This document shows positions 1-8,621 of a stretch of 64,000 nt of DNA, piece after piece; position 1 is the first letter of the stretch, and the number at the start of each line of letters is the position of its first letter. The stretch is taken from positions 1 to 64,000 of the forward strand of contig NZ_JAFA01000004.1 of the NCBI RefSeq assembly GCF_000519185.1. Reading direction: 5' to 3'. Origin of the DNA: Paraburkholderia nodosa DSM 21604 (lineage in GTDB: Bacteria > Pseudomonadota > Gammaproteobacteria > Burkholderiales > Burkholderiaceae). The translations under genes and the position numbers were made by a program. The notes below the pieces were generated by a model. The model saw nothing but the letters and a program-made list of their open reading frames with translations, had not been told where the DNA came from and made no database searches.

Positions 1-174
1 GGCGTGTATTCGAGCTTCCTGCGCCACTCGGAAGTGGCCGCGAAGAAGTACGACCTGAAGACGGTCGATATTCTCGTCGAACTGGGCAAGCGCCGGATGG
101 TGGGCGGTCAGGAAGACATGATCGTCGACGTGGCGCTCGATCTGAAAAAGCGCCAGCAAGGATTGCAGTCCTGA
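1..174 (+). CDS. mhpE: 4-hydroxy-2-oxovalerate aldolase, C-terminal part (5' end outside window)
   Basis: Open from the first base to TGA at 172-174, giving the last 57 residues. The stretch [19 protein letters not shown] and the later motif [15 protein letters not shown] match the C-terminus of MhpE/DmpG aldolases. The enzyme cleaves 4-hydroxy-2-oxopentanoate to pyruvate and acetaldehyde, the last carbon-carbon cleavage of the meta pathway, usually in complex with an acetaldehyde dehydrogenase (MhpF). Transporter mhpT and hydrolase mhpC follow on the same strand, which favours the phenylpropionate (mhp) version over phenol or biphenyl pathway versions. The catalytic N-terminal TIM barrel lies upstream of the window and cannot be checked. 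Confidence 0.85.
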   Translation, partial: GVYSSFLRHSEVAAKKYDLKTVDILVELGKRRMVGGQEDMIVDVALDLKKRQQGLQS

Positions 175-179
175 TCAAG

Positions 180-211
180 CGCCGCGCATCGCCTTCGGGT
201 GGTGCGCGGCG
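180..211 (+). repeat. mhpE-mhpT intercistronic hairpin with TTCG tetraloop
   Basis: An inverted repeat begins six bases after the mhpE stop. Arms of 14 bases (two G-U pairs) enclose a TTCG loop at 194-197, a very stable tetraloop in RNA. No T-run follows, so it is probably not a full intrinsic terminator. By inference it could protect the upstream mRNA 3' end or lower mhpT expression relative to mhpE. Confidence 0.5.
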
Positions 212-266
212 TTGTCACTTATAGCCGCCGGAAAGAGCGGCTCCCAAATACATATGGAGACTTTTT

Positions 267-1514
267 ATGACGTCGCGAAACCGTAGTGCTGGAGGAAGTG
301 GAACGAGCGGCAAGGCAACCATCGCCCTGTGTCTGGCGATTGCGCTGCTCGAAGGGTTGGACCTGCAATCGGCGGGCGTAGCGGGACCGCGTATGGCGAA
401 GGAGTTTCATCTCGCCATCGCGCAAATGGGCTGGGCGTTCAGCGCAGGCGCGATCGGCCTCCTGCCGGGCGCGGCGCTGGGCGGGCGGCTTGCCGACCGC
501 TTTGGCCGCAAACGCGTGCTCATGTGGTCGGTGGCGCTGTTCGGCTTTTTCTCGCTCGCCACGACCATGGTGTGGAATTTCGAGAGCCTGCTCGTCGCGC
601 GTCTGCTCACGGGTCTCGGTCTCGGCGCGGCCATGCCGAACCTGATCGCGCTGTGCTCGGAGGCAGCGGGTGAGCAGCAGCGCAGCACGGCAGTGGGTGC
701 GATGTACTGCGGCATGCCGTTCGGTGCGGCGATCGCCGCCGTCATCGGCATGCTCGGCACGGGGGACGCGAGCTGGCGCCACGTGTTCTACGTCGGCGGT
801 CTCGGGCCGATCGTGATGGTGCCGCTGCTTGGCCTGTTCCTGCGCGAGTCGCAGCAGTTCGTCGCCGCGCAAGCGTCGAAGGTCGCGAGGGAAAGCGCAC
901 CGAGCGTGACGCAAGCGCTCTGGCAAGAGGGCCGCGCGCGTACCACGATTGCGCTGTGGATCAGCTACCTCGGCACCTTGATCGTGCTGTACTTCCTGAT
1001 GAACTGGCTGCCCTCGATGGTGCTCGCGCGCGGCCTCACGCGCGTGCAGTCGAACCTCGTGCTGATGCTGTTCAACATCGGCGGTGGCATCGGCGCCGTT
1101 GCGATCGCAACGATCATGGATCGCTTTGGCCGCCGCGGCACGGTGATCGGCATGTACGTGGGTATCGTGGCGGCGCTCACCGTGCTCGCAAGCGCGGGCG
1201 GCGCAAGCTCGACGGCCGTGGGCGGCCTGCTGTGCGGCTTCTTTATCGTGGGCGGCCAGTCGGTGCTCTACGCACTCGCGGGCCATGCGTACCCCACGGA
1301 AGTACGCGGCACGGGTGTGGGCGCGGCAGTGGCCGTGGGGCGTCTGGGCTCGATTCTCGGGCCGCTCGTGGCGGGACAGCTGTTTGCACTCGGCCAGAGC
1401 CCGTCGATGCTGGTGGGTTCGAGCATTCCGCTCGTCGTGATCGCGGCCCTTGCCGCGCTCAGCGTGGTGGGTGCATTCAGGCAGCGCAGCGCGCTGGGCG
1501 CACAGGGCGCATGA
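267..1514 (+). CDS. mhpT: MFS transporter for 3-(3-hydroxyphenyl)propionate (MhpT type)
   Basis: A 415-residue inner-membrane protein of the aromatic acid:H+ symporter family with about 12 hydrophobic segments. Residue blocks match E. coli MhpT: EGLDLQSAGVAGPRMAKEF near residue 30, the loop 2-3 signature GGRLADRFGRKR near residue 75, MPNLIALCSEAAG near residue 125 and GGQSVLYALAGHAYPTEVRG in the C-terminal half. The early acidic EGLDL motif is typical of aromatic-acid carriers. GGAG at 254-257 supports the chosen ATG. It lies between mhpE and mhpC and should import phenylpropionate or hydroxycinnamate substrates for the operon. The substrate is inferred from family and neighbours. Confidence 0.85.
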   Translation: MTSRNRSAGGSGTSGKATIALCLAIALLEGLDLQSAGVAGPRMAKEFHLAIAQMGWAFSAGAIGLLPGAALGGRLADRFGRKRVLMWSVALFGFFSLATTMVWNFESLLVARLLTGLGLGAAMPNLIALCSEAAGEQQRSTAVGAMYCGMPFGAAIAAVIGMLGTGDASWRHVFYVGGLGPIVMVPLLGLFLRESQQFVAAQASKVARESAPSVTQALWQEGRARTTIALWISYLGTLIVLYFLMNWLPSMVLARGLTRVQSNLVLMLFNIGGGIGAVAIATIMDRFGRRGTVIGMYVGIVAALTVLASAGGASSTAVGGLLCGFFIVGGQSVLYALAGHAYPTEVRGTGVGAAVAVGRLGSILGPLVAGQLFALGQSPSMLVGSSIPLVVIAALAALSVVGAFRQRSALGAQGA

Positions 1515-1579
1515 ATGTGAAGGGGAGAAGGCACGCGCCTTCTCCCGCATGGGTTAATACGTTTTAAAGGATGGTCATC

Positions 1580-2449
1580 ATGACGGGTACGGCACAAGCA
1601 ATCACCGAAGCCTCGACGAGCAGGTTCGCGCGCGTGAAGGACGGCGAGGTCGAGTTCCAGATTCACTACAACGACGCAGGCGCTGGCGCCGAAACCGTCG
1701 TGATGCTGCACGGCTCGGGTCCGGGCGCGAGCGGCTGGGCCAACTTCAACCGCAACGTCGAGCCGCTCGTTGCGGCCGGCTACCGCGTGATCCTGATGGA
1801 TTGCCCTGGCTGGAGCAAGAGCGACCCGATCGTCTGCACGAGCTCGCGCTCGGACCTGAACGGCCGCGTGCTCAAGGGCCTGCTCGACGTGCTCGACATC
1901 GAGCGCGTGCATATTCTCGGCAATTCGATGGGCGGGCACAGCGCCGTTGCGTTCGCACTGGCGAACCCGCAACGCGTGGGCAAGCTCGTGCTGATGGGCG
2001 GCGGCACCGGCGGCCCGAGCAGCTTCGTGCCGATGCCCACCGAAGGCATCAAGCTGCTGCAAGGTCTCTATCGCGATCCGACGATCGAGAACCTCAAGCG
2101 CATGATGAACGTGTTCGTGTACGACGCGAGCGCGCTCACCGACGAGTTGATGCAAACGCGCCTCGACAACATGCTCGCGCGCCGCGACCACCTGGAAAAC
2201 TTCGTGAAGAGCCTCGCCACCTTCCCGAAGCAGTTCAGCGACTACGGCCCGCGCCTTGGCGAAATCGCCGCGCCCACGCTCGTGATCTGGGGCCGCGACG
2301 ACCGCTTCGTGCCGATGGATATCGGCCTGCGTTTGCTCGCGGGCATGCAGAACGCGCAACTGCACGTGTTCAACCGTTGCGGCCACTGGGCACAATGGGA
2401 GCATGCGGAAGCCTTCAACCGCATGGTGATCGACTTCCTGAAGCACTAG
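1580..2449 (+). CDS. mhpC: 2-hydroxy-6-oxonona-2,4-dienedioate hydrolase (alpha/beta hydrolase)
   Basis: A 289-residue alpha/beta hydrolase that cleaves the meta ring-fission product of 2,3-dihydroxyphenylpropionate to succinate and 2-hydroxypentadienoate. Visible motifs: oxyanion-hole strand [13 protein letters not shown] (about 44-56), nucleophile elbow GNSMGG with Ser116, acid residue in GRDDRFVP (Asp240 or 241) and His269 in [11 protein letters not shown]. These match the meta-cleavage-product hydrolase family, and MhpC specifically through the CPGWSKSD loop. The ATG at 1580 is preferred over 1571 because AAAGGA at 1566-1571 sits eight bases upstream of 1580 but abuts 1571. It is the last gene of the mhp run and a strong terminator follows. 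Confidence 0.87.
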   Translation: MTGTAQAITEASTSRFARVKDGEVEFQIHYNDAGAGAETVVMLHGSGPGASGWANFNRNVEPLVAAGYRVILMDCPGWSKSDPIVCTSSRSDLNGRVLKGLLDVLDIERVHILGNSMGGHSAVAFALANPQRVGKLVLMGGGTGGPSSFVPMPTEGIKLLQGLYRDPTIENLKRMMNVFVYDASALTDELMQTRLDNMLARRDHLENFVKSLATFPKQFSDYGPRLGEIAAPTLVIWGRDDRFVPMDIGLRLLAGMQNAQLHVFNRCGHWAQWEHAEAFNRMVIDFLKH

Positions 2450-2476
2450 GACGCGCAAGCCCTCGCGGTAACGATG

Positions 2477-2506
2477 CGGCGCACCTCGCGGTGCGCCGCT
2501 TTTTTA
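2477..2506 (+). terminator. Rho-independent terminator of the mhp operon
   Basis: A perfect 10-bp stem (2477-2486 with 2491-2500) with TCGC loop is followed directly by six T residues. It lies 27 bases after the mhpC stop. Confidence 0.92.
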
Positions 2507-2627
2507 TTGGGGCGAGCGCATTGCGTTTGCAAACCGGCTTTTGTGTGACGAAACCGTGAGTCAACGTACCGTCGACATGTTCATCTAAAGACAAACCATA
2601 ATTAGCGTAAAGCAAAGCGATTCGCCA

Positions 2628-2657
2628 TTGACAAATTAAACCTGCCCCACCTATGAT
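2628..2657 (+). promoter_or_regulatory. Near-consensus sigma-70 promoter for the MFS gene
   Basis: TTGACA at 2628-2633, an 18-base spacer, then TATGAT at 2652-2657. This sits in an AT-rich patch (about 2575-2640) that stands out in the GC-rich window. Transcription would start near 2664 and give a leader of roughly 125 bases before the ATG at 2789. The leader is GC-rich, and I see no clear riboswitch in it. Confidence 0.7.
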
Positions 2658-2788
2658 CGGCCTCAATGCCTGGAGACGCGCGAACCGCACGCGTCCCGGC
2701 GAGCCGCGCAAGGCGCGCAAGACGCCGCGCATCAACGGTCTGCCCGGGCCCGCCCAGGTGAACCGGAGTCATGTTTGGAGACAGGCAG

Positions 2789-4135
2789 ATGCCCCAATCG
2801 ATTGCCCCGGACCGCCGGTCCGAAGCCGCGCGCGCGTACGCTACGTCCGCGCAGCATTCCTCGCAGCAAGAAGACGCGCTCTACCGGAAAGTCTCCGCGC
2901 GCGTCATTCCATTCCTGTTCGTTTGTTACGTCGTCTCGTTCCTCGACCGCATCAACATCGGCTTCGCGCAGTTGCAGATGAAGCACGACATGGGCTTCAG
3001 CGACGCGATGTACGGCCTCGGTGCCGCCGTGTTCTACGTGGGCTACGTGCTGTGCGAAGTGCCGAGCAACATGCTGCTTGCGCGCTTCGGCGCGCGCCGC
3101 ACGTTCATGCGCATCATGCTGCTATGGGGCATTGCCTCGACCAGCATGATGTTCGTGTCGAGCCCCACGCAGTTCTATGCGCTGCGCTTTTTGCTGGGCG
3201 TGTTCGAGGCGGGCTTCTTTCCCGGTATCGTGCTCTATCTCACGTACTGGTATCCGGCGCGCCGCCGTGCGGCCGTGTTCTCGATCTTCTTCGCGGGTGT
3301 GGCGGTGGCGGGGGTGCTGGGCGGCCTCATCTCGGGCTGGATCATGCGCGACATGGCCGGCGTGGCGGGACTCGCCGGCTGGCGCTGGATGTTCCTGATC
3401 GAAGGGCTGCCGGCCGTGCTGCTCGGCCTCATGGCAGCGTTCTGGCTCGTGGACGGCCCCGAAAAGGCGCGCTGGCTGACCGATGCGGAAAAGGCCCACC
3501 TCCTCGCGCAACGCGACGGCGAAGGCGATCACGCGCATTCCACGCGTTCGTTCGGGGCGGCGCTGCGCAACCCGCGCGTGTATCTGTTCGCGTTCATCTA
3601 CTTCTCGCTGACCTGTGCCTCGCTCACGCTGAACTTCTGGATGCCGCTCATGATTCGCGACTTCGGCGTGCATGACGTGCTGGCGATCAGCCTCTACACC
3701 GTCATTCCAAATGCGGTGGGTGCGGTGGGCCTCATGTGGATCGCGCGCCGCTCGGACCGGCGTGGCGAGCGGCGCTGGCATTTCGCGGCGTGCACGGTAG
3801 GCGGCGGCATGGCATTGGCGCTGCTCACGCTGCATCTCGCGAGCTTCGCCGCGATGATGGCGATTCTTTCGATCGCAGCGGTGCTGATCTTCGCCGCGTT
3901 GCCGATCTTCTGGGCGGTGCCCTCGGCGTATCTCTCGGGCAAGGCCGCCGCTGCGGGCATCGCGCTCATCAGCAGTATCGGCATTACGAGCGGCATTGTG
4001 AGCCCGTGGGCAATCGGGCTCATCAAAACTCATACGGGCAGCATGGATAACGCGCTGTATCTGCTCGCGGCGTTGCTGGTGGCCAGCGGTGCGGCGTTGC
4101 TGGCCGGTGTGCCGGCGGCGAAGGCCGGCCGCTGA
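2789..4135 (+). CDS. MFS transporter, anion:cation symporter (ACS) family
   Basis: A 448-residue permease with 12 predicted helices. The region around residues 27-60 (RVIPFLFVCYVVSFLDRINI, then a GFAQLQM segment) and FLLGVFEAGFFPGIVLYLTYW (about 137-157) are hallmarks of the phthalate/tartrate/hexuronate ACS subfamily, which imports organic anions. GGAG at 2777-2780 is eight bases from the ATG at 2789; the upstream ATG at 2771 has only a two-base gap to its GGAG, so 2789 is chosen. The gene has its own promoter after the mhp terminator and converges with the LysR gene. The substrate is unknown; the nearby 2-hydroxyacid dehydrogenase suggests a hydroxy acid, but that is only contextual. Confidence 0.82.
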   Translation: MPQSIAPDRRSEAARAYATSAQHSSQQEDALYRKVSARVIPFLFVCYVVSFLDRINIGFAQLQMKHDMGFSDAMYGLGAAVFYVGYVLCEVPSNMLLARFGARRTFMRIMLLWGIASTSMMFVSSPTQFYALRFLLGVFEAGFFPGIVLYLTYWYPARRRAAVFSIFFAGVAVAGVLGGLISGWIMRDMAGVAGLAGWRWMFLIEGLPAVLLGLMAAFWLVDGPEKARWLTDAEKAHLLAQRDGEGDHAHSTRSFGAALRNPRVYLFAFIYFSLTCASLTLNFWMPLMIRDFGVHDVLAISLYTVIPNAVGAVGLMWIARRSDRRGERRWHFAACTVGGGMALALLTLHLASFAAMMAILSIAAVLIFAALPIFWAVPSAYLSGKAAAAGIALISSIGITSGIVSPWAIGLIKTHTGSMDNALYLLAALLVASGAALLAGVPAAKAGR

Positions 4136-4222
4136 GGGCACCTCACGCAGGCTTGAGCAGCGTGCGTCAGCTCGGCCAGCGCCTGCTGAACATTCGCAAT
4201 GGTGAGGGCGCAGGAAATTTCA

Positions 4223-4244
4223 CATTCGCATCCCCTTGCGAATG
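4223..4244. repeat. Hairpin between convergent MFS and LysR genes
   Basis: Perfect 8-bp arms CATTCGCA (4223-4230) and TGCGAATG (4237-4244) around a 6-base loop. A third copy of CATTCGCA lies about 35 bases upstream (near 4190). There is no T-run on either strand, so a terminator role is possible but unproven. Confidence 0.5.
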
Positions 4245-4255
4245 CAACCTTGAAG

Positions 4256-5173
4256 TCACTGTCGCCCCGCAAGCTCCTCGAGCAGCCAGTCGCGAAACGC
4301 AACCAGCACGGGATGGCGCTGAACCCGCTCCGGGTAGACGAGGTAATACGAGCGCGAGCTTGGCACCGCTTCGAATGGGCTGAGAAGCCGGTTTTCCCTC
4401 AATTCGTCTTCCACCAGCATGCGCGGCACGAGGCCTACGCCGATACCGGCCACGACTGCCTGGATCAAATGCGAGGTCAACTCGAAACTCGGGCCCGGCC
4501 GCAGCGCGTCGTGAGGCAAACCGAAGTGCGCACACCATTCGCGCCACGCGTCGGGAAAGCTGCGCACGCGCAGCAGCGTGAGCCCTTCGAGGGATTCGAT
4601 GGTTGGCGCGGCGGCCCTGCGCCTCGATTTTCGCGCGAGGGGCAACACGGCAGGGTTGCCGACCAGCACCAGTTCTTCCGCGTAGAGCCGGTGCGCCGTC
4701 ACATCCGGCCAGCGGCCGTCGCCCACCACGATGGCAGCGTCGAGGTCCTGGGTCGAAAAATCGGCGGCCTCGATGCGCGAGTCGAGATCGATCTGCAAAT
4801 CGGGGTGCGCCTGATAGAAATGGTGCAGGCGCGGCAGCAGCCACTTGGCGCCGAACGTCGGCAGGGTCGCGACGCGCAGCTGCGTTTTCGGCGCATTGGA
4901 GGTGAGGGCCTGCAGCGTCGCGCTGCGGATCAGCGTGAGCGCGTGCGAGATCTCGGCCATATAGGCGCGGCCGATATCCGTCGGAACGATGCGCTTGCCC
5001 TCGCGCGTGAAGAGCGCAAGCTCGAGCATGGCTTCGAGCGCCTGAACCTGGCGGCTCACGGCGCTCTGCGTGAGCGACAGCTCCTCGGCCGCACGCGTGA
5101 AGCTCTCATGCCGCGCGGACGCTTCGAACGCGAGCAGCAGCGACATGGAAGGCGTGAGCTTGCGGAAATTCAT
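4256..5173 (-). CDS. LysR-family regulator, GcvA-like
   Basis: A 305-residue LysR regulator. The N-terminal winged helix-turn-helix spans about residues 8-66; SFTRAAEELSLTQSAVSRQV (about 24-43) is the recognition part. The effector domain (about 92-300) contains the GcvA-subfamily phrases AKWLLPRLHHF and AGIGVGLVPRMLVEDEL. It is divergent from the FAD/Fe-S dehydrogenase gene with 115 bases between the start codons, the usual layout for a LysR regulator and its target. Its ligand is unknown. It converges on the MFS gene, which could be a second target. Confidence 0.85.
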   Translation of the reverse strand: MNFRKLTPSMSLLLAFEASARHESFTRAAEELSLTQSAVSRQVQALEAMLELALFTREGKRIVPTDIGRAYMAEISHALTLIRSATLQALTSNAPKTQLRVATLPTFGAKWLLPRLHHFYQAHPDLQIDLDSRIEAADFSTQDLDAAIVVGDGRWPDVTAHRLYAEELVLVGNPAVLPLARKSRRRAAAPTIESLEGLTLLRVRSFPDAWREWCAHFGLPHDALRPGPSFELTSHLIQAVVAGIGVGLVPRMLVEDELRENRLLSPFEAVPSSRSYYLVYPERVQRHPVLVAFRDWLLEELAGRQ

Positions 5174-5288
5174 TCAAAAACCTCATGATCAACCCAACGA
5201 ATATACGTTTGCCCGGTGCCGGCCGGGAACGCGACAATGCGTTGCCCGAAAGGGAATCGTGCACCCAAGGCGAGACTTCGAGAACGAT

Positions 5289-8200
5289 ATGACAATTGCC
5301 CCGCTTGCCATCGGCGAATTCAGCCACCCGCTGATCCGTCAATTTTTGCATGAATTGAAGATGTCGGGCTTCGAAGGCGAGGTGGATGCGACGCACGCGA
5401 CGCGCACGGTGCTGGCCACGGACAATTCGATCTACCAGCGTTACCCGCAAGCGGTGGTGTTTCCGCGCCATGCGCAGGACGTCGTACGCCTCGCGAGCCT
5501 GCTCGGGCGCGAGGCGTTTCGCGGCGTGGCAGTGGCGGCGCGCGGCGGCGGCACGGGCACGAACGGGCAGTCGCTGACCGAAGGCATCGTGGTCGATATG
5601 TCGAGGCATATGAACCGGATCCTCGAAATCGATCCCGTCGCGCGTACGGCCAGAGTGGAAGCGGGTGTCGTCAAGGATCAACTCAATGCCGAACTGAAGC
5701 GGCATGGACTCTTTTTCGCGCCGGAACTGTCGACTTCGAACCGGGCGACGATCGGCGGCATGATCAGCACGGATGCGAGCGGGCAGGGCAGTTGCACATA
5801 CGGGAAAACACGCAACCATGTGCTCGCGCTGGAAACGGTCCTGGTCGGCGGTGAGTGTCTGTCGACCGCGCCGGTCGATCATGCCGCACTGACGGCGCTC
5901 TGCGCGCGCGAGGACAAGGTCGGTGAAGTGTTCCGCACCGCGCGAGATATCAGCGAGCGCGAAGCCGGCCTGATACGCGAGCGCTTTCCCGAGCTGAACC
6001 GCTGCCTGACAGGTTATGACCTGGCCCATTTGCGTGACGGCGCGGGGCGCTTCGACATCAATAGCGTGCTGTGCGGCTCGGAAGGCACGCTCGGCTTTAT
6101 CGTCGAGGCGACGCTGAACGTGCTGCCGGTTCCGAAGCACGCCGCGCTCGTCAATATCCGCTATGAGGGTTTTATGGATGCCCTGCGCGACGCGCGCGCG
6201 TTGATGGCCCATCGTCCGCTCTCGATCGAAACCGTGGACGCCACGGTGCTGCGGCTGGCGCGTGAGGATAGCGTCTGGCAAAGCGTGGCCGACTATTTCC
6301 CAGACGACGAAGGCGTCGAAGGCGGTGCGAGCGGCATCAACATGGTCGAATTCAGCGGCGACGATGCGGACGAATTGCGCGCGCGCGTGGCGGCGTTCAC
6401 CGAGCACCTGGGCGCCGACGCGAGCGTCAGGCGCCTGGGACATACGATCGCCGAAGGCGAGGCGGCGATCCATCGCGTCTATGCGATGCGCAAGCGTGCG
6501 GTGGGCCTGCTGGGCAACGCCCGCGGCGCGAGCCGCCCGCAGCCCTTCGTGGAAGACACGGCCGTACCGCCCGAAAATCTCGCCGACTATATTGCGGAGT
6601 TTCGGGCGCTGCTCGATGGTTTTGGTTTGCGCTACGGCATGTTCGGCCACGTCGACGCCGGCGTGCTGCACGTGCGCCCCGCGCTAGACATGCGCAATCC
6701 CGACGAGGCCGCACTCGTGCGCCCCATTTCGGATGCCGTGACCGCCTTGACGATGAAGTATGGCGGCCTGCTGTGGGGAGAGCATGGCAAGGGCGTCCGC
6801 TCGGAGTATGTGCCGGAGTATTTCGGGCCTTTATATCCCGCGCTACAGCGGCTCAAGGCGGCATTCGATGCGCACAATCAGCTCAATCCCGGCAAGATCG
6901 CCACGCCGGCGGGGGCGCGTGCGGCGCTGTTGAAGATCGACGCGACGACGCTGCGCGGCGAACTGGACCGGCGCATAGACGAGCGTGTCTGGCAGGCCAA
7001 TGCCGACGCCGTTCACTGCAACGGCAACGGCGCCTGCTACAACTTCGACCCGAACGACGCCATGTGTCCGTCGTGGAAAGCCACGCGCAAGCGCGTGCAT
7101 TCGCCGAAGGGACGGGCTTCGCTGATGCGCGAATGGTTGCGCCGGCAACAGGATGCCGGAGCGGATCTCACGGCTGTGCCAGCCGCGGCGGCATTGCCGG
7201 TGCGCATGTTCAATAGCATGCGCAAACGCCAGGGCGAACAAGACTTTTCGCACGAGGTGTATGACGCCATGGCGGGTTGCCTCGCGTGCAAGTCGTGCGC
7301 GGGGCAGTGCCCCGTGAAGGTCAGCGTGCCCGAATTTCGCGCGCGCTTTCTGGAGCTGTATCACACGCGCTATTTGCGGCCGCTGCGCGACTATTTGATT
7401 GGCGCGCTTGAATTCACGGTGCCGCGCGTAGCGGCGGTGCCAGGAGCGAGAAGCGTCTACAACGCGGTGATGGGCGCGGGTCTCGTCAAATCGGTGCTTG
7501 CGCGCTGTCTGGGCCTTGTCGATAGCCCGTTGTTGAGCCCGGTGTCATGGCGTGATGCGTTACGCCGCTCGGGAGCGGAGGTCGCAACGCCCGAACGCCT
7601 CTCGATGCTCGGCATTGCCGAGCGCCAGCACAGCGTGATCGTGGTGCAGGACGCGTTCACGCGCTACTTCGAAACGCCGGTCGCCGCCGCGTTTCTGGAA
7701 GTCGCCGCGCGGCTCGGGTTCAAGGTCTTCGTCGCGCCTTATCTGCCCAACGGCAAGCCGCTGCACGTGCAGGGGTTTCTGCCGCAGTTTCGCCGTGCCG
7801 CGCGGCGCAATGCGGCGCAACTGGCCGCGCTTGCCAGAACGGGTGTGCCGCTGGTCGGCATCGACCCGGCCATGACGCTCGTGTACCGCCAGGAGTACCG
7901 CAAGGTGGAAGGCATCGATACCGTGCCCGAGGTTCAGTTGCCACAGGAATGGCTGGTCGGCGCATTACGCACGCGTGCAACGACGCCGCGCGCGTCCGGC
8001 TCGTTCAGCCTGCTGCCGCATTGCACCGAGCGCACCAACGCGAGCGCCGCCGCGCTCCTGTGGAAAGACGTCTTCGCGGCGGCCGGCCTCGCGCTCACGA
8101 TGCCGGCCAGTGGTTGCTGCGGCATGTCGGGCACTTACGGCCACGAGGCGCGCAATCGCGCGACCTCGGAAACGATCTTCGAGCAATCGTGGGCGCGACA

Positions 8201-8339
8201 TGTCGATGCGGCATCGACGTCGACGCAGGGGGCGCAAGAACTGCTCGCCACGGGTTATTCGTGCCGCTGCCAGGTGAAGCGCTTGCGCGGGCGCCGGTTG
8301 CGTCATCCCATTCAGGCGCTGCTGGACGCCCTGCGCTGA
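5289..8339 (+). CDS. ydiJ: FAD- and Fe-S-binding D-2-hydroxyacid dehydrogenase (YdiJ type)
   Basis: The 1016-residue length matches E. coli YdiJ (about 1018), described as a D-2-hydroxyglutarate/D-lactate-type dehydrogenase. Domain order: FAD-binding PCMH domain (about 40-280) with RGGGTGTNGQSL, FAD-linked oxidase C-terminal domain (about 290-560) with YGMFGHVDAG and GEHGKG, a ferredoxin-like domain with CLACKSCAGQCP (Cys664, 667, 670, 674), and a C-terminal CCG/GlpC-like domain ending with SGCCGMSG (Cys943-944). Electrons should pass from substrate to FAD to Fe-S and then to quinone or cytochrome. The frame stays open upstream to 5070 over the LysR gene; the ATG at 5289 is chosen because MTIAPLAIGEF aligns with the family start. 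The specific substrate is not determined. Confidence 0.85.
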   Translation: MTIAPLAIGEFSHPLIRQFLHELKMSGFEGEVDATHATRTVLATDNSIYQRYPQAVVFPRHAQDVVRLASLLGREAFRGVAVAARGGGTGTNGQSLTEGIVVDMSRHMNRILEIDPVARTARVEAGVVKDQLNAELKRHGLFFAPELSTSNRATIGGMISTDASGQGSCTYGKTRNHVLALETVLVGGECLSTAPVDHAALTALCAREDKVGEVFRTARDISEREAGLIRERFPELNRCLTGYDLAHLRDGAGRFDINSVLCGSEGTLGFIVEATLNVLPVPKHAALVNIRYEGFMDALRDARALMAHRPLSIETVDATVLRLAREDSVWQSVADYFPDDEGVEGGASGINMVEFSGDDADELRARVAAFTEHLGADASVRRLGHTIAEGEAAIHRVYAMRKRAVGLLGNARGASRPQPFVEDTAVPPENLADYIAEFRALLDGFGLRYGMFGHVDAGVLHVRPALDMRNPDEAALVRPISDAVTALTMKYGGLLWGEHGKGVRSEYVPEYFGPLYPALQRLKAAFDAHNQLNPGKIATPAGARAALLKIDATTLRGELDRRIDERVWQANADAVHCNGNGACYNFDPNDAMCPSWKATRKRVHSPKGRASLMREWLRRQQDAGADLTAVPAAAALPVRMFNSMRKRQGEQDFSHEVYDAMAGCLACKSCAGQCPVKVSVPEFRARFLELYHTRYLRPLRDYLIGALEFTVPRVAAVPGARSVYNAVMGAGLVKSVLARCLGLVDSPLLSPVSWRDALRRSGAEVATPERLSMLGIAERQHSVIVVQDAFTRYFETPVAAAFLEVAARLGFKVFVAPYLPNGKPLHVQGFLPQFRRAARRNAAQLAALARTGVPLVGIDPAMTLVYRQEYRKVEGIDTVPEVQLPQEWLVGALRTRATTPRASGSFSLLPHCTERTNASAAALLWKDVFAAAGLALTMPASGCCGMSGTYGHEARNRATSETIFEQSWARHVDAASTSTQGAQELLATGYSCRCQVKRLRGRRLRHPIQALLDALR

Positions 8340-8345
8340 CCCGGA

Positions 8346-8621
8346 TCAGTAGTCCCAACGGCCCCGATCGTGCCATTCGCGTTCGCGCCACTGCCGCTCG
8401 CGCCATTCATGCTCACGACGTTCGTGCTCGCGCCACTCGTGCTCACGCCAACGCCGCGCGCGCCAGTCGTCGTCGCCTCGCCAGTCGGCCTGGACGGGAG
8501 CCGGCGCATAGGCCGCGCCTGGCACGCCAACGCCCACGGCCACATCCACGTGGGCCAATGCAGCGGTCGAAGCCGCCAACGCCGTTGCGCCCAGGACCAG
8601 GCCGAGAATCGTCCTCTTCAT
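8346..8621 (-). CDS. Small exported protein with Trp-Arg-Glu-His-Glu pentad repeats
   Basis: A 91-residue protein beginning at the ATG read from 8621, with AAGGAG just upstream on the minus strand. Residues 1-23 form a Sec signal (MKRT, a hydrophobic run, then ALA before HVDVAV). A short AVGVGVPGAAYAPAP linker is followed by a strongly charged tail of about 35 residues built from pentads such as WREHE, RREHE, WRERQ and WRERE, ending in RGRWDY. I know of no defined function. Similar short secreted proteins rich in His, Arg and Trp occur in Burkholderia and could bind metals or polyanions. It converges on ydiJ with only six bases between the stop codons. Confidence 0.72.
   Translation of the reverse strand: MKRTILGLVLGATALAASTAALAHVDVAVGVGVPGAAYAPAPVQADWRGDDDWRARRWREHEWREHERREHEWRERQWREREWHDRGRWDY
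8373..8450 (-). repeat. 15-bp coding tandem repeat encoding the WREHE pentads
   Basis: Five consecutive imperfect 15-base units inside the exported-protein gene encode WREHE-WREHE-RREHE-WRERQ-WRERE followed by one more Trp. The DNA units are clearly related to one another, which points to expansion by slippage or unequal crossing-over. Confidence 0.7.

Noticed and set aside
219..1550. A 443-codon minus-strand frame over mhpT
   Set aside because: Antisense shadow; mhpT on the plus strand matches a known family along its whole length.
8373..8450. Short regular repeats considered as a CRISPR-like array
   Set aside because: The units are 15 bases without unique spacers and keep the reading frame of a secreted protein, so this is a coding repeat.
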